A stretch of 64,000 nucleotides of DNA from Candidatus Competibacteraceae bacterium (GCA_016699715.1 CP065007.1:2480001-2544000); one strand, 5' to 3'. Positions 35,247 through 44,447 are shown, counted from the first letter of the stretch. Notes: generated by a model from the letters alone, not told the origin. Numbers and translations are program-made.

Positions 35247-36379
35247 AACCCGACGCTACCCAAGACTACCGAGAACAGGGCATCGGCGGCGATCACCAGA
35301 AAAATCGACTGCACCACGCTGACCGTGGTCTGTCGGCCGACGGCGTCGGCACCGCCACGTACCTGGAAGCCCTGATAGCAGCCGACCAGGGCGATGATGG
35401 CGGCGAACACCGGCGCCTTGCCGATCCCGATCAGGAACGAGGTCAGCGTCACCACCCGCGGGAAGCGGTCGAGGAAATCGCCATAGCTCACATCCAGCAT
35501 GGTTCGCGCCATGACCATGCCGCCGAACACGCTCAGCGCGTCCGCGAACAGCGTCAGCAACGGTAGAGCCACCACCAGGGCCAGCAGTTTGGGCAACACC
35601 AGCAGATTCATGGGTGGGATACCGATGGTGCGCAGCGCGTCCACTTCCTCGGTAATCTGCATGGTGCCGATCTGGGCGGTGTAGGACGAGCCGGTGCGGC
35701 CGGCGACGATGATGGCGGTGATCAGCGGCGCCAGCTCGCGCAGCATGGTCAGCGAAACCAGTTCGACGATGAAGATGTTGGCGCCGTAAAGCTCCAGTTG
35801 CCGACCGCCCTGATAGGCGATGACCACGCCCATCATGAAGGCCAGCAGCGCGACGATGGGCAGGGCATGGACGCCGGCGGTTTCGATGTTGCCAAACAGC
35901 GCCCGCCAGCGAAACCGCCTGGGATGCAAGAGCAGTTGGCCCAGCGCCAGCGCCGCTTCACCGACGAAAGCCAGAAAATCGATGCTACGCCGCAGGTAAT
36001 GCCAAGCCCATCGGCCCAGCCGTTCCAGCCGACCCGGCGGCGTGGCCAGCGGCGGTGGTTCTCCGGCGGCGGCGCGGCGCTCCCGCACCAGATCCAGCAG
36101 TTCCCGGTGTTCCTCGTGCAAGCCAATCAGTTGCACCCGGCGACCGTCCCGTTCCAGCACGGCGACCAGATTGAGCAGTTGCAGCGCGCCGGTGGTGTCG
36201 ATGGCCCGAATGCCGGAGCCGTCCAGTTGCAGCGCGCCGCTTGACCAGCGGATGCCTTGCAGTTGTGCGTCGAGCGCCTCGATGCCCGCCAGGGTCCAGC
36301 GACCCTCGCAGCGGTAGTGGCCCTGGTCGCGACGGACGGCGGCGGGTTCGGCGGTCGGAAGGAGATTGGACACAGTCAT
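35237..36379 (-). CDS. MCE-system permease with N-terminal STAS-like domain (MlaE-like)
   Basis: Permease of 380 residues. The first about 110 residues form a STAS-like domain (IEALDAQLQG, LQLDGSGIRAIDTTGALQL), and the remainder is a MlaE-type integral membrane domain with about five helices and the family block ELAPLITAIIVAGRTGSSY near residue 215. In E. coli the STAS protein MlaB is separate; here it is fused. First gene of the four-gene operon. No regulator is evident. Confidence 0.88.
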   Translation of the reverse strand: MTVSNLLPTAEPAAVRRDQGHYRCEGRWTLAGIEALDAQLQGIRWSSGALQLDGSGIRAIDTTGALQLLNLVAVLERDGRRVQLIGLHEEHRELLDLVRERRAAAGEPPPLATPPGRLERLGRWAWHYLRRSIDFLAFVGEAALALGQLLLHPRRFRWRALFGNIETAGVHALPIVALLAFMMGVVIAYQGGRQLELYGANIFIVELVSLTMLRELAPLITAIIVAGRTGSSYTAQIGTMQITEEVDALRTIGIPPMNLLVLPKLLALVVALPLLTLFADALSVFGGMVMARTMLDVSYGDFLDRFPRVVTLTSFLIGIGKAPVFAAIIALVGCYQGFQVRGGADAVGRQTTVSVVQSIFLVIAADALFSVVLGSVGLWR

Positions 36380-36447
36380 GGTTTACCGCCAGTCATACCG
36401 TTCTCGGAAGTAGATATAGACCGATGGTTATAGCCAGCGCGGACGAT

Positions 36448-36496
36448 AGGAGCAACCTTAACCAAGACGTGAATCGTTATGGTCGAGGTTGCTCCT
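36448..36496. other. Long inverted repeat between the repeat protein gene and the MCE operon
   Basis: Perfect 11-base arms AGGAGCAACCT (36448-36458) and AGGTTGCTCCT (36486-36496) separated by 27 bases. It follows the stop of the 1216-residue gene and precedes the MCE operon, both on the minus strand. It may be a terminator without a T run, or a decayed terminal repeat. Confidence 0.5.
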
Positions 36497-36517
36497 GCAC
36501 ACAGGAGATGGGCTACT

Positions 36518-39500
36518 CTACTGTGGACTCCAGAAACCGGCAGTGACGGTACACTCCTCGGTGATCGGGCCGGTGGTATAAGTACCGCCTAGGTCATCAC
36601 CAACGTAGCTACCCCCGCAACCGTCGACCGAGTAAACATAGTAATAATCATCGGCGAAAACGGTAAAGCTGGCGGTCGCGCCGTGGTCGACCGTTTGCGA
36701 GGACGGACTGATGGTGCCGCCGGAACCGGCGGTGGCCGTGATCACATAGGTCGCGAGGCGGAAGCTGGCGGTGACGGTACAGTCAGCGGTGATCGGGCTG
36801 GTGGTGTAGGTCCTGCTGCTGGAGGGGTACTCGCCGCCGTTGATGCTGCCGCCGCAGCCGGTGACCGTATCGATATAGTAGCCGGGGTCGGGAGTGACAA
36901 TGAAGCTGGCTGTCGCACTGGGGCCGACCGTCTGCGAGGGCGGACTGATGGTGCCGCCGGGACCAGCGGTGGCCGTAACCAGGTAGGTTGCGAGGCTGAA
37001 GCTAGCGGTGATGGTACAGGGAGCGGTGATCGGACCGGTAGTGTAGGTCGTGCCGCCAAGGCTACCGCCGCAGCCGGTGACCGAGGCGATTTGGTAATCG
37101 CTGTCGGGGGTGACGGTGAAGCTGGCGGTAGCGCCGTGGTCGACCGTCTGCGAGGGCGGACTGATGGTGCCGCCGCCGCTGGCTGTAGCAGTGACCGTGT
37201 AGCTCTTAAGGGTGAAGGTCGCGGTACAGGCTAGACTCTGGGCCGGCATGGTGAAACTGGCCGCGCAAGGGCTGGGGCTCCATCCGGCGAAGGTGCTACT
37301 GACGTCCGGAGTGGCGGTGAGGGTCACGCTGGTACCCGCCGGATAGCCGCCACCGCCACCGACCGTACCCGATCCGGTCCCGGTCGTGGTCAGGGTGAGC
37401 AAGTAGCTCTCGGGCGGCAGCGCACTGAAGCTAGCGGTGACGGTACAGGGAGCGGTGATCGGACCGGTAGTGTAGGTCGTGCCGCCAAGGCTACCGCCGC
37501 AGCCGGTGACCGAGGCGATTTGGTAATCGCTGTCGGGGGTGACGGTGAAGCTGGCGGTAGCGCCGTGGTCGACCGTCTGCGAGGGTGGACTGATGGTGCC
37601 GCCGCCGCTGGCTGTAGCAGTGACCGTGTAGCTCTTAAGGGTGAAGGTCGCGGTACAGGCTAGACTCTGGGCCGGCATGGTGAAACTGGCCGCGCAAGGG
37701 CTGGGGCTCCATCCGGCGAAGGTGCTACTGACGTCCGGAGTGGCGGTGAGGGTCACGCTGGTACCCGCCGGATAGCCGCCACCGCCACCGACCGTACCCG
37801 ATCCGGTCCCGGTCGTGGTCAGGGTGAGCAAGTAGCTCTCGGGCGGCAGCGCACTGAAGCTAGCGGTGACGGTGCAGGGAGCGGTGATCGGACCGGTAGT
37901 GTAGGTCGTGCCACCGAGGCTGCCGCCGCAGCCGGTGACCGAGTTGATAACGTAGCCGCTGTCGGGAGTGACGGTGAAGCTGGTGGTCGCGCCAGCGTTG
38001 ACCGTTTGCGAGGGCGGACTGATGGTGCCGCCAGGACCAGCGGTGGCCGTGACCAGGTAGGTCACGGTTTGTTGCGCTTGAGCATAGCCATCATCGGAGT
38101 TGCTAAGACCGCCACACCCCTTGGCGTTGCACGCTCTAATCGTATAGGCATGGGTAGCACCGGGCGCCACATCGGTATCCTCGAAGGCGGTGCCGGTTGG
38201 CGAACCGAGCAGGAAGCCATCGCGATACACCTCATAGGCGATCGCGCCGGCCACGGCATTCCAGGTAATCCGCACTCGATCGGCGAAGGTGCCATCGCTG
38301 GCGTCGACCCCGGTCGGCGGTGGCAGGACGGCATCCGTGGGTTCCTCCCGAGGCAAGACCGGGGTTTGTTCGTCCTCGTCCTGACGGGTTTGCAACTGGC
38401 TGGCGACCGGTTCCAGGCAGGACACGCCGCCGCCGGCCGGACCACAGGGTGCCTCGACGACATCGGCGTCGGCCCGCAAGGCCTGCTGCACCAGCGGATC
38501 GATGCCGGACACGGGCGGTGCGGCCGCCGTGCCGCGCCGGGTGGCGGCCCGGGCCAGGAAGGCGGTGATCAGCGGCGACTGGCAAGCCGCCGGGGCGACC
38601 AGGCCGCTCACCCCGGCCTGATCGGCGGCGGCGCGCACGGCGCACAGGGTCTCGCCGGCGGCGACGCTGCCATACCAGTAGCTGTTGACCAGCAGCGCGC
38701 TCAGGGTAAAGCGCGACAGGGGGGTGTCTTGCGGCTGCCGGGCGGCTGCCGTGCTCACCGCGGGCGCCACTTGCCGGCCGGTGCTGGCCGGTGTGCTTTG
38801 CAGCGCCAAGCGCACCCGCTCGGCCATGGTTTGCAGCGCGCGCAACCCGGCGCCCTCGACCGGCACGGTCGCGGGGGTGCCCTGGGCGGCGCCGTTGCGG
38901 AAAAAACTCACCGTCACGCTGGACGCGGCATCGGTCAGCTGGTAATCGCTGAATCGCGCCTCGACGCCACTGGAATCGATATAGGCGTCGGGCAGACCAT
39001 CGTCGGCCAATGACAGATCGGCGGACTGGCCGGTGGGACGGCTGGCCCAGGTGATGCCCTCCAGCCGCGTGGGCACGCCGTCGCCGCGCTTGGTGGCGAT
39101 CACGCCGGTGCTTTCCCCCAGCGCCGCGCCGGTGCCGTTGCCGGCCACGGCCATCGGATTGAGCACATCGGTAATGGCGGCGATCAACGCCAGCCGGGAG
39201 GGCGTGGCGGTGCTGCGGGCCACGATGAAGTTCTGCTGCGGTTCGGACCATTCGGCGGTGGTGGTCTGGCCGGTCTCGGGGAAATTGTCGAAGACGTATT
39301 GGCGACGGAGCCCGGTCAGGTATTCCGCTCCCAGGGTGGTGACGGCGAAGTTGACGTTGGCGAATTCCACCCCGTCGAGATACGCGCGCAGGTTGTGGGT
39401 GCCCTCGCCGAGCCGGTTCCAGTTATAGGTAAAACCGAAACCGTTGTTGGTGTCGCCGCATACACTCTGGGTGTCGGGTCGGTCGGTGCCGTAGGCGATG

Positions 39501-40168
39501 GCTTGCCGCGCGCCGCCGTCGAGGCTGAACTCGACCCGCTGCCCTTCGCAGGCCCAGCCCCGGATCAACTCGACCCCGCTTTGGTACGAGCCTTGGGCCG
39601 GCGCTTCCAGCGCCGCCCGGGGATGGGTCGACGGCGGGGTGTTGGCCGGGATCGTCGCTTGGCGGGCGAACACGAAGTTCTGCTGCGGTTCGGACCAGCG
39701 CACCTGGGGTTCATTGCCGGCGGCGGGGAAGTCGCGCAGGGTGTATTGCGCCCGCAGGCCGGTCAGAAACGCCCGGCCCAGGGTGGTGACCGTGAAGTTG
39801 ACGTTGGCGAATTCCACTCCGTCGGCGAAGGCCCGCAGGTTGTGGACGCCGTCGCCGATTTCGCCCCAGTTCTGGGTGAAGCCGAAGCCGTTGTCGCTGT
39901 CGCCGCAGAGGGCGGCGGTGTCCGGCCGGTCGGTGCCATAAGCGATGGCTTGCAACGATCCGCCGTCGAGGCTGAATTCGATCCGTTGCGCCGCGCAGGC
40001 CCAGCCCCGGATCAGCCCCACTCCGCTTTGTACGAAGGCTCCCGCCGCGGGGGATTCCAGCACGGCCTGGGATTGTGCTCGCGAGGAAGAACTCAATAGT
40101 GCGAGACACAATCCCAGGAACAAGGCAAGAAAATTTACTAACAATCTGAAATGACGATTATTAGTCAT
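36518..40168 (-). CDS. Large secreted repeat protein with fibronectin type III-like domain
   Basis: A 1216-residue exported protein. The signal peptide (about 1-31) ends SSSRAQSQA. Two related N-terminal units (about 36-170 and 180-320) share GWAC, EFSLDGG, AIAYGTDRPDT, NGFGF and SEPQQNF segments with paired Cys. A middle region (about 320-600) has no recognised domain. A fibronectin type III-like domain (about 610-700, TGVDASDGTFADRVRITWNAV) follows, then at least six repeats of the type YTVTATA-GGTISPPSQTV with VTGCGGS and CTVTASF, each with two Cys. DNA of this part contains a 429-bp tandem repeat. Likely surface or extracellular adhesion or matrix protein; function not known. Confidence 0.75.
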   Translation of the reverse strand: MTNNRHFRLLVNFLALFLGLCLALLSSSSRAQSQAVLESPAAGAFVQSGVGLIRGWACAAQRIEFSLDGGSLQAIAYGTDRPDTAALCGDSDNGFGFTQNWGEIGDGVHNLRAFADGVEFANVNFTVTTLGRAFLTGLRAQYTLRDFPAAGNEPQVRWSEPQQNFVFARQATIPANTPPSTHPRAALEAPAQGSYQSGVELIRGWACEGQRVEFSLDGGARQAIAYGTDRPDTQSVCGDTNNGFGFTYNWNRLGEGTHNLRAYLDGVEFANVNFAVTTLGAEYLTGLRRQYVFDNFPETGQTTTAEWSEPQQNFIVARSTATPSRLALIAAITDVLNPMAVAGNGTGAALGESTGVIATKRGDGVPTRLEGITWASRPTGQSADLSLADDGLPDAYIDSSGVEARFSDYQLTDAASSVTVSFFRNGAAQGTPATVPVEGAGLRALQTMAERVRLALQSTPASTGRQVAPAVSTAAARQPQDTPLSRFTLSALLVNSYWYGSVAAGETLCAVRAAADQAGVSGLVAPAACQSPLITAFLARAATRRGTAAAPPVSGIDPLVQQALRADADVVEAPCGPAGGGVSCLEPVASQLQTRQDEDEQTPVLPREEPTDAVLPPPTGVDASDGTFADRVRITWNAVAGAIAYEVYRDGFLLGSPTGTAFEDTDVAPGATHAYTIRACNAKGCGGLSNSDDGYAQAQQTVTYLVTATAGPGGTISPPSQTVNAGATTSFTVTPDSGYVINSVTGCGGSLGGTTYTTGPITAPCTVTASFSALPPESYLLTLTTTGTGSGTVGGGGGYPAGTSVTLTATPDVSSTFAGWSPSPCAASFTMPAQSLACTATFTLKSYTVTATASGGGTISPPSQTVDHGATASFTVTPDSDYQIASVTGCGGSLGGTTYTTGPITAPCTVTASFSALPPESYLLTLTTTGTGSGTVGGGGGYPAGTSVTLTATPDVSSTFAGWSPSPCAASFTMPAQSLACTATFTLKSYTVTATASGGGTISPPSQTVDHGATASFTVTPDSDYQIASVTGCGGSLGGTTYTTGPITAPCTITASFSLATYLVTATAGPGGTISPPSQTVGPSATASFIVTPDPGYYIDTVTGCGGSINGGEYPSSSRTYTTSPITADCTVTASFRLATYVITATAGSGGTISPSSQTVDHGATASFTVFADDYYYVYSVDGCGGSYVGDDLGGTYTTGPITEECTVTAGFWSPQ
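37014..37960. repeat. 429-bp tandem repeat inside the secreted protein gene
   Basis: The same sequence recurs with offset 429: for example GAGCGGTGAT begins at 37021, 37450 and 37879. Units 37014-37442 and 37443-37871 look almost identical by eye, and a partial third unit continues to about 37960. The unit is exactly 143 codons, so copy-number change keeps the frame. Near identity of synonymous positions points to recent duplication or gene conversion. Confidence 0.85.
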
Positions 40169-40495
40169 TGGAATATCCTCTATGGCTATCCGTTAAGCTC
40201 ATCGGCAACAAGCTAAGAATGAATGCAATTATGAATTGCGAGCTGTTGAGGACGACGCGGCCTGACGGAGACAGGGGGTTAGGCTGGGTGTGTTTCGAAC
40301 CGCCACGACCGAAGTTCCACCCCGATGGTGATCAGTCTCAAAAACTTACTGGATAAGGTCGGAATGGATCACTAAAAACTTAGTCGAATCTACGAAAAAA
40401 TCAACAATAGCAAATAATTACATTATTGTTGATAAAGAGCATATGGATATGTATGAAAAAGTTACATTCGAAAACGTCATGGTTGTTTATATGCC
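40169..40495. other. AT-rich intergenic region between thermonuclease and repeat protein genes
   Basis: A 327-base stretch, clearly more AT-rich than its surroundings, with no credible gene. It holds the terminator of the thermonuclease gene (40395-40432) and must contain the promoter and leader of the 1216-residue gene, which starts at 40168 on the minus strand; no strong promoter was recognised. Low GC may indicate a transferred or unusual regulatory region. Confidence 0.5.
40395..40432 (-). terminator. Rho-independent terminator downstream of the thermonuclease gene
   Basis: Nine-base perfect stem TCAACAATA (plus strand 40401-40409) with TATTGTTGA (40424-40432), 14-base loop, and on the minus strand six T after the stem (40395-40400). 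It lies about 65 bases past the thermonuclease stop. Confidence 0.75.
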
Positions 40496-41089
40496 TCAGC
40501 GTGGGTTCAATCGCCGCCAAGCGGCCGGGTCCTGCTGACTGCCGGGTTTTTCCCAGATGCCGCGCCGGTCCCGCTTCGCCTCGGTCTGAGCCTGCCGGTA
40601 AGCGGCCGAATCGTTGTACTGTTCGTAAACGGCCGCTTGCCCTCGCCGGACCATCTCCAAACCCACATCGGTTGGCCCGACGAACACTTGGGCGACCGTC
40701 CGGCCGTAGCGGTCCTGATCCCGCACCCGCAGCGTGATGTTGTTACGGAGCAGCAGCTCGCGCAACGCATCACGCGACTTGGTGCCCCACGGCTTCTGGC
40801 CCATCTCCGGGGTGTCGATGCCGAACATCCGTACTTTGACCGTGCCTTCCGGGCAACTGGCGGTCAGGGTGTCGCCGTCGTAGACCGATTTGACGGCGCA
40901 GCTTAATTCCGCGCCCTTCGGTATCGCCGAAGGCGGCGCCTTGGGTTCGTGCAGAAAGTAGCTGATCGCGGCGATGCCGATCACCAGCCCCCCGATCAGC
41001 CACGGTGAACGGTTCCGGCGCCGGCGGCGGGCGCGACTCAATTCGCCCCGCAGCAGGCTTTGCAAGAGTTTCAGTAGATCCTGTTTCAC
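40496..41089 (-). CDS. Membrane-anchored thermonuclease (SNase family)
   Basis: Staphylococcal-nuclease-like protein of 197 residues. A basic N terminus (RARRRRRNR) and one helix (about 30-46) anchor it so that the nuclease domain (about 65-185) faces the periplasm. Catalytic positions are seen as VYDGDTL, RMFGIDTPE and DRYGRTVAQVF, matching the Asp, Glu and two Arg of SNase. It follows the formylglutathione hydrolase gene by 30 bases on the same strand. Role could be nucleic-acid scavenging or defence; not established. Confidence 0.85.
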   Translation of the reverse strand: MKQDLLKLLQSLLRGELSRARRRRRNRSPWLIGGLVIGIAAISYFLHEPKAPPSAIPKGAELSCAVKSVYDGDTLTASCPEGTVKVRMFGIDTPEMGQKPWGTKSRDALRELLLRNNITLRVRDQDRYGRTVAQVFVGPTDVGLEMVRRGQAAVYEQYNDSAAYRQAQTEAKRDRRGIWEKPGSQQDPAAWRRLNPR

Positions 41090-41119
41090 GAAAAATCCCG
41101 GATTGCGCGCGTGACGGCG

Positions 41120-41956
41120 CTAAGCACCGTGCAGCGCCTTGGCATGATAGGCGAGGTGTTCGCCGATGAAGGTGGCGATGAAGTGATAGCTGTGATCGTA
41201 GTCTTCTTGCCACCGCAGGGTCAGCGGAAAATTGCGGGCGGCGCAGATCCGTTCGAGCGACGCCGGATGCAACTGCTGGGCGAGGAATTCGTCGGCGGTG
41301 CCTTGATCGATCAACAATGGAATGGCTGGCGCGCCTTCCTCGATCAGGCGGACGACATCGTAAGCAACCCAGTCCTCGCGATTGGAGCCGAGATAAGCCT
41401 TGAAACAGCCTTGCCCCCAACCGCAGGCCATCGGGTGACAGATCGGCGCGAACGCGGAGACGGAACGGTAGCGTTCCGGTTCCCGCAACGCGCAGATCAG
41501 CGCGCCGTGGCCGCCCATCGAGTGCCCGGTAATGGAGCGCGCTTCGGTAATCGGCAGATTCGCTTCGACCAGCGCCGGCAGTTCGCGGGTCACATAATCG
41601 TACATACGATAGTGTCGTGCCCACGGCTCTTGAGTGGCGTTGACGTAGAACCCCGCCCCCTGACCGAGATCGTAGCGCTCCGGTACGTCCGGCACCTCCG
41701 CGCCGCGCGGGCTGGTGTCGGGGATGACCAGGGCCAGCCCCAGTTCCGCCGCGTAACGCTGCGCTCCGGCCTTGACCCGGAAGTTGTCGTCGGTGCAGGT
41801 CAGGCCGGACAGCCAGTAGACCGCCGGAACTTTTTCCGTCTCCGCCTGGGGGGGGAGATAGACGGAAAAGCTCATGTCGCAATCGCAGGCTTGCGAACGG
41901 TGGCGGTAGCGGTTCAGCCAGCCGCCGAATTCCTTGATCGATTCGATGTGCTCCAC
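41120..41956 (-). CDS. fghA: S-formylglutathione hydrolase
   Basis: Esterase D-family serine hydrolase of 278 residues that converts S-formylglutathione to formate and glutathione, the second step of glutathione-dependent formaldehyde detoxification. The nucleophile motif is GHSMGGHGAL; the family block VYWLSGLTCTDDNF is near residue 42; the catalytic His is in the YDHSYHFI segment near the C terminus. It lies 13 bases after adhC in the standard order. Confidence 0.94.
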   Translation of the reverse strand: MEHIESIKEFGGWLNRYRHRSQACDCDMSFSVYLPPQAETEKVPAVYWLSGLTCTDDNFRVKAGAQRYAAELGLALVIPDTSPRGAEVPDVPERYDLGQGAGFYVNATQEPWARHYRMYDYVTRELPALVEANLPITEARSITGHSMGGHGALICALREPERYRSVSAFAPICHPMACGWGQGCFKAYLGSNREDWVAYDVVRLIEEGAPAIPLLIDQGTADEFLAQQLHPASLERICAARNFPLTLRWQEDYDHSYHFIATFIGEHLAYHAKALHGA

Positions 41957-41969
41957 CGGCGGGATTCCC

Positions 41970-43079
41970 CTAGAAAATGATGACGGAACGGATGCTTTTG
42001 CCCTCGTGCATCAGGTCGAAAGCGGTGTTGATATCTGCCAGCGGCAAGGTGTGGGTCACCATGCGATCCAGTTCGATCTTGCCCTGAAGATAGTGGTCCA
42101 CGTAACCGGGTAACTGACTGCGGCCCTTGACCCCACCGAAGGCGGTGCCTTTCCAGGTGCGGCCAGTGACCAGTTGGAACGGCCGGGTGCGGATTTCCTG
42201 ACCGGCTCCCGCCACGCCGATGATGGTGGAGACGCCCCAGCCCATGTGGCAGCACTCCAGCGCCTGGCGCATGACGTTGACGTTGCCGATGCACTCGAAG
42301 GAGTAATCGACGCCGCCGTTGCTCATCTCTTTGATGGCTTCGACCACGTCGCCGCCGATCTCGGCCGGGTTGAGGGTATCAGTCGCGCCCAACGCAGTGG
42401 CCATGGCGAATTTGTCGGGATTAAGGTCGATGGCGATAATCCGCCCGGCCCGTGCCATCACCGCGCCCTGAATCACCGACAGGCCGATGCCGCCCAGCCC
42501 GAACACCGCGACCGTCGAACCCGGTTCGACCTTGGCGGTGTTGAGCACCGCGCCGATGCCGGTGGTGACGCCGCAACCCAGCAGGCAGACCTTATCCAGC
42601 GGCGCCGCCGGGTTAATTTTGGCCAAGGCGATTTCCGGGACGACGGTGTACTCGGAAAAGGTCGAACAGCCCATGTAGTGAAACAGCGGCGTGCCCTTGC
42701 AGGAAAAGCGGCGGGTATGGTCGGGCATGTAGCCGGTCCACACCGTGGCGGCGATGGACTGGCACAGATTGGTTTTGGTGGAGCGACAGTACTCGCACTC
42801 GCCACATTCGGGGATATAGAGCGGGATGACGTGATCGCCGGGTTTCAAGCCCTTGACGCCGGGGCCGCATTCGACCACCTCACAGCCGCCCTCGTGACCG
42901 AGGACGCAGGGAAACGCGCCTTCCGGGTCGTCGCCGGACAGCGTGAAGGCGTCGGTGTGACAAACGCCGCTGGCCACGACTTTCAATAGAATCTCGCCTT
43001 CCTTGGGACCTTCCACGTCGATTTCTTCGATGACCAGGGGCTGCTTCGGCTCCCAGGCCACGGCCGCGCGTGCTTTCAT
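41970..43079 (-). CDS. adhC: S-(hydroxymethyl)glutathione dehydrogenase (class III alcohol dehydrogenase)
   Basis: Zinc- and NAD-dependent enzyme of 369 residues that oxidises S-hydroxymethylglutathione formed from formaldehyde. Catalytic zinc ligands are in GVCHTDAFT and GHEGGCEV, the structural zinc block is CGECEYCRSTKTNLC, and the NAD-binding GLGGIGLSVIQGA block follows. It forms an operon with fghA, giving a complete formaldehyde-to-formate route that consumes no free formaldehyde. A GGAGGAG ribosome-binding site precedes the ATG. Confidence 0.95.
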   Translation of the reverse strand: MKARAAVAWEPKQPLVIEEIDVEGPKEGEILLKVVASGVCHTDAFTLSGDDPEGAFPCVLGHEGGCEVVECGPGVKGLKPGDHVIPLYIPECGECEYCRSTKTNLCQSIAATVWTGYMPDHTRRFSCKGTPLFHYMGCSTFSEYTVVPEIALAKINPAAPLDKVCLLGCGVTTGIGAVLNTAKVEPGSTVAVFGLGGIGLSVIQGAVMARAGRIIAIDLNPDKFAMATALGATDTLNPAEIGGDVVEAIKEMSNGGVDYSFECIGNVNVMRQALECCHMGWGVSTIIGVAGAGQEIRTRPFQLVTGRTWKGTAFGGVKGRSQLPGYVDHYLQGKIELDRMVTHTLPLADINTAFDLMHEGKSIRSVIIF

Positions 43080-43120
43080 CTGAGTCGTCTCCTCCAGGAG
43101 GGTTCGGGGTGACGGCGTGC

Positions 43121-44395
43121 TTACTTTGCCGCCGCCAGTGCTTGTTCCAGATCGGCGAGGATATCGTCGATGTGCTCGATGCCGATCGACAGTCGCACCA
43201 GATCCTCGCTCACGCCCGCCTTCTCCAGCTCCGCCGGAGACAACTGGCGGTGCGTCGTGGTGGCCGGATGGCAGGCCAGCGATTTGGCGTCGCCGATGTT
43301 GACCAGCCGGGTCACCAGTTGCAGCGCGTCGATGAACTTGGCGCCGGCCGTGCGGCCGCCCTTGATGCCGAAGCTGAGGATGCTGGAGCCACGCCCGCCC
43401 ATGTATTTGTCCACCAGCGGTTTCTCCGGGCTATCCGCCAGCGCCGGGTATTTGATCCAGGTCACTTGCGGATGGTCGCGCAGATATTCCGCCGCCTTGA
43501 CCGCGTTTTCGCAATGGCGGTCCATCCGCACCGGCAAGGTCTCGATGCCCTGTAAAATCAGAAAGCTGTTGAACGGCGAGATCGCCGCGCCGGTGTTGCG
43601 TAGCGGTACCACCCGTGCCCGGCCGATGAACGCCGCCGGCCCCAGCGCTTCGACATAGACCACGCCGTGGTAGGACGGATCGGGTTCGTTCAGCCGGGCG
43701 AAGCGGGTCTTGTGCTGATCCCATGGAAAACAGCCGGAATCGACGATGACGCCGCCGATACTGGTGCCGTGGCCGCCCATGTACTTGGTCAGGGCGTGGA
43801 CCACGATGTCGGCGCCATGCTCGAACGGCCGACATAAGTACGGGGTTGGCACGGTGTTGTCCACGATCAGCGGCACGCCCTGGGCGTGCGCCACCTCGGC
43901 CAGCGCGCCGAAATCCACCACGTTGGCCGCCGGGTTGCCAATCGATTCGCAGAACACCGCCTTGGTCCGGTCGTCGATCAGCCGGCCCATCGCCTCGGTG
44001 TCGCGGTAGTCGGCAAAACGCACTTCAATACCGTAACGCGGCAAGGTGTGAGCGAACAGGTTGTAGGTGCCGCCGTACAGACTGGAGGTGGTGACGATGT
44101 TGTCGCCGGCCTCGGTGATGGTCATGATGGCGTAGGTGATGGCCGCCATGCCCGAGGCCACGCCCAGTGCGCCGACCCCGCCCTCCATGGCGGCCACCCG
44201 CTGTTCCAGAACGGCGGTGGTGGGGTTCATGATCCGGGTGTAGATGTTGCCCGGCACCTTCAGGTCGAACAGATCGGCGCCGTGCTGGGTGTCGTCGAAG
44301 GCGTAGGACGTGGTTTGGTAGATGGGAACGGCGACGGCCTTGGTGGTGGCTTCCGGGGTATAGCCGCCGTGGATGGCGATGGTCTCGATTTTCAT
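43121..44395 (-). CDS. metY: O-acetylhomoserine aminocarboxypropyltransferase (sulfhydrylase)
   Basis: PLP enzyme of 424 residues of the Cys/Met metabolism family that makes homocysteine from O-acetylhomoserine and sulfide. The opening ETIAIHGGYTPEATTKAVAVPIYQT is typical of MetY, the PLP Lys is in HALTKYMGGHGTSIGG, and the end TDDLV-like region is conserved. Length matches MetY (about 430) rather than the shorter MetB/MetZ. It is 41 bases upstream of adhC on the same strand, so sulfur and glutathione metabolism may be co-expressed. Confidence 0.92.
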   Translation of the reverse strand: MKIETIAIHGGYTPEATTKAVAVPIYQTTSYAFDDTQHGADLFDLKVPGNIYTRIMNPTTAVLEQRVAAMEGGVGALGVASGMAAITYAIMTITEAGDNIVTTSSLYGGTYNLFAHTLPRYGIEVRFADYRDTEAMGRLIDDRTKAVFCESIGNPAANVVDFGALAEVAHAQGVPLIVDNTVPTPYLCRPFEHGADIVVHALTKYMGGHGTSIGGVIVDSGCFPWDQHKTRFARLNEPDPSYHGVVYVEALGPAAFIGRARVVPLRNTGAAISPFNSFLILQGIETLPVRMDRHCENAVKAAEYLRDHPQVTWIKYPALADSPEKPLVDKYMGGRGSSILSFGIKGGRTAGAKFIDALQLVTRLVNIGDAKSLACHPATTTHRQLSPAELEKAGVSEDLVRLSIGIEHIDDILADLEQALAAAK

Positions 44396-44447
44396 TGGTT
44401 TGGGTTCCCTTCAGTGGTCGTGGGTCTACAAAGTCTGGACGCGGAAA

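Noticed and set aside
37014..37960. Repeats that might suggest a CRISPR array
   Set aside because: Units are 429 bp, coding and contiguous without spacers; they are protein-coding tandem repeats.
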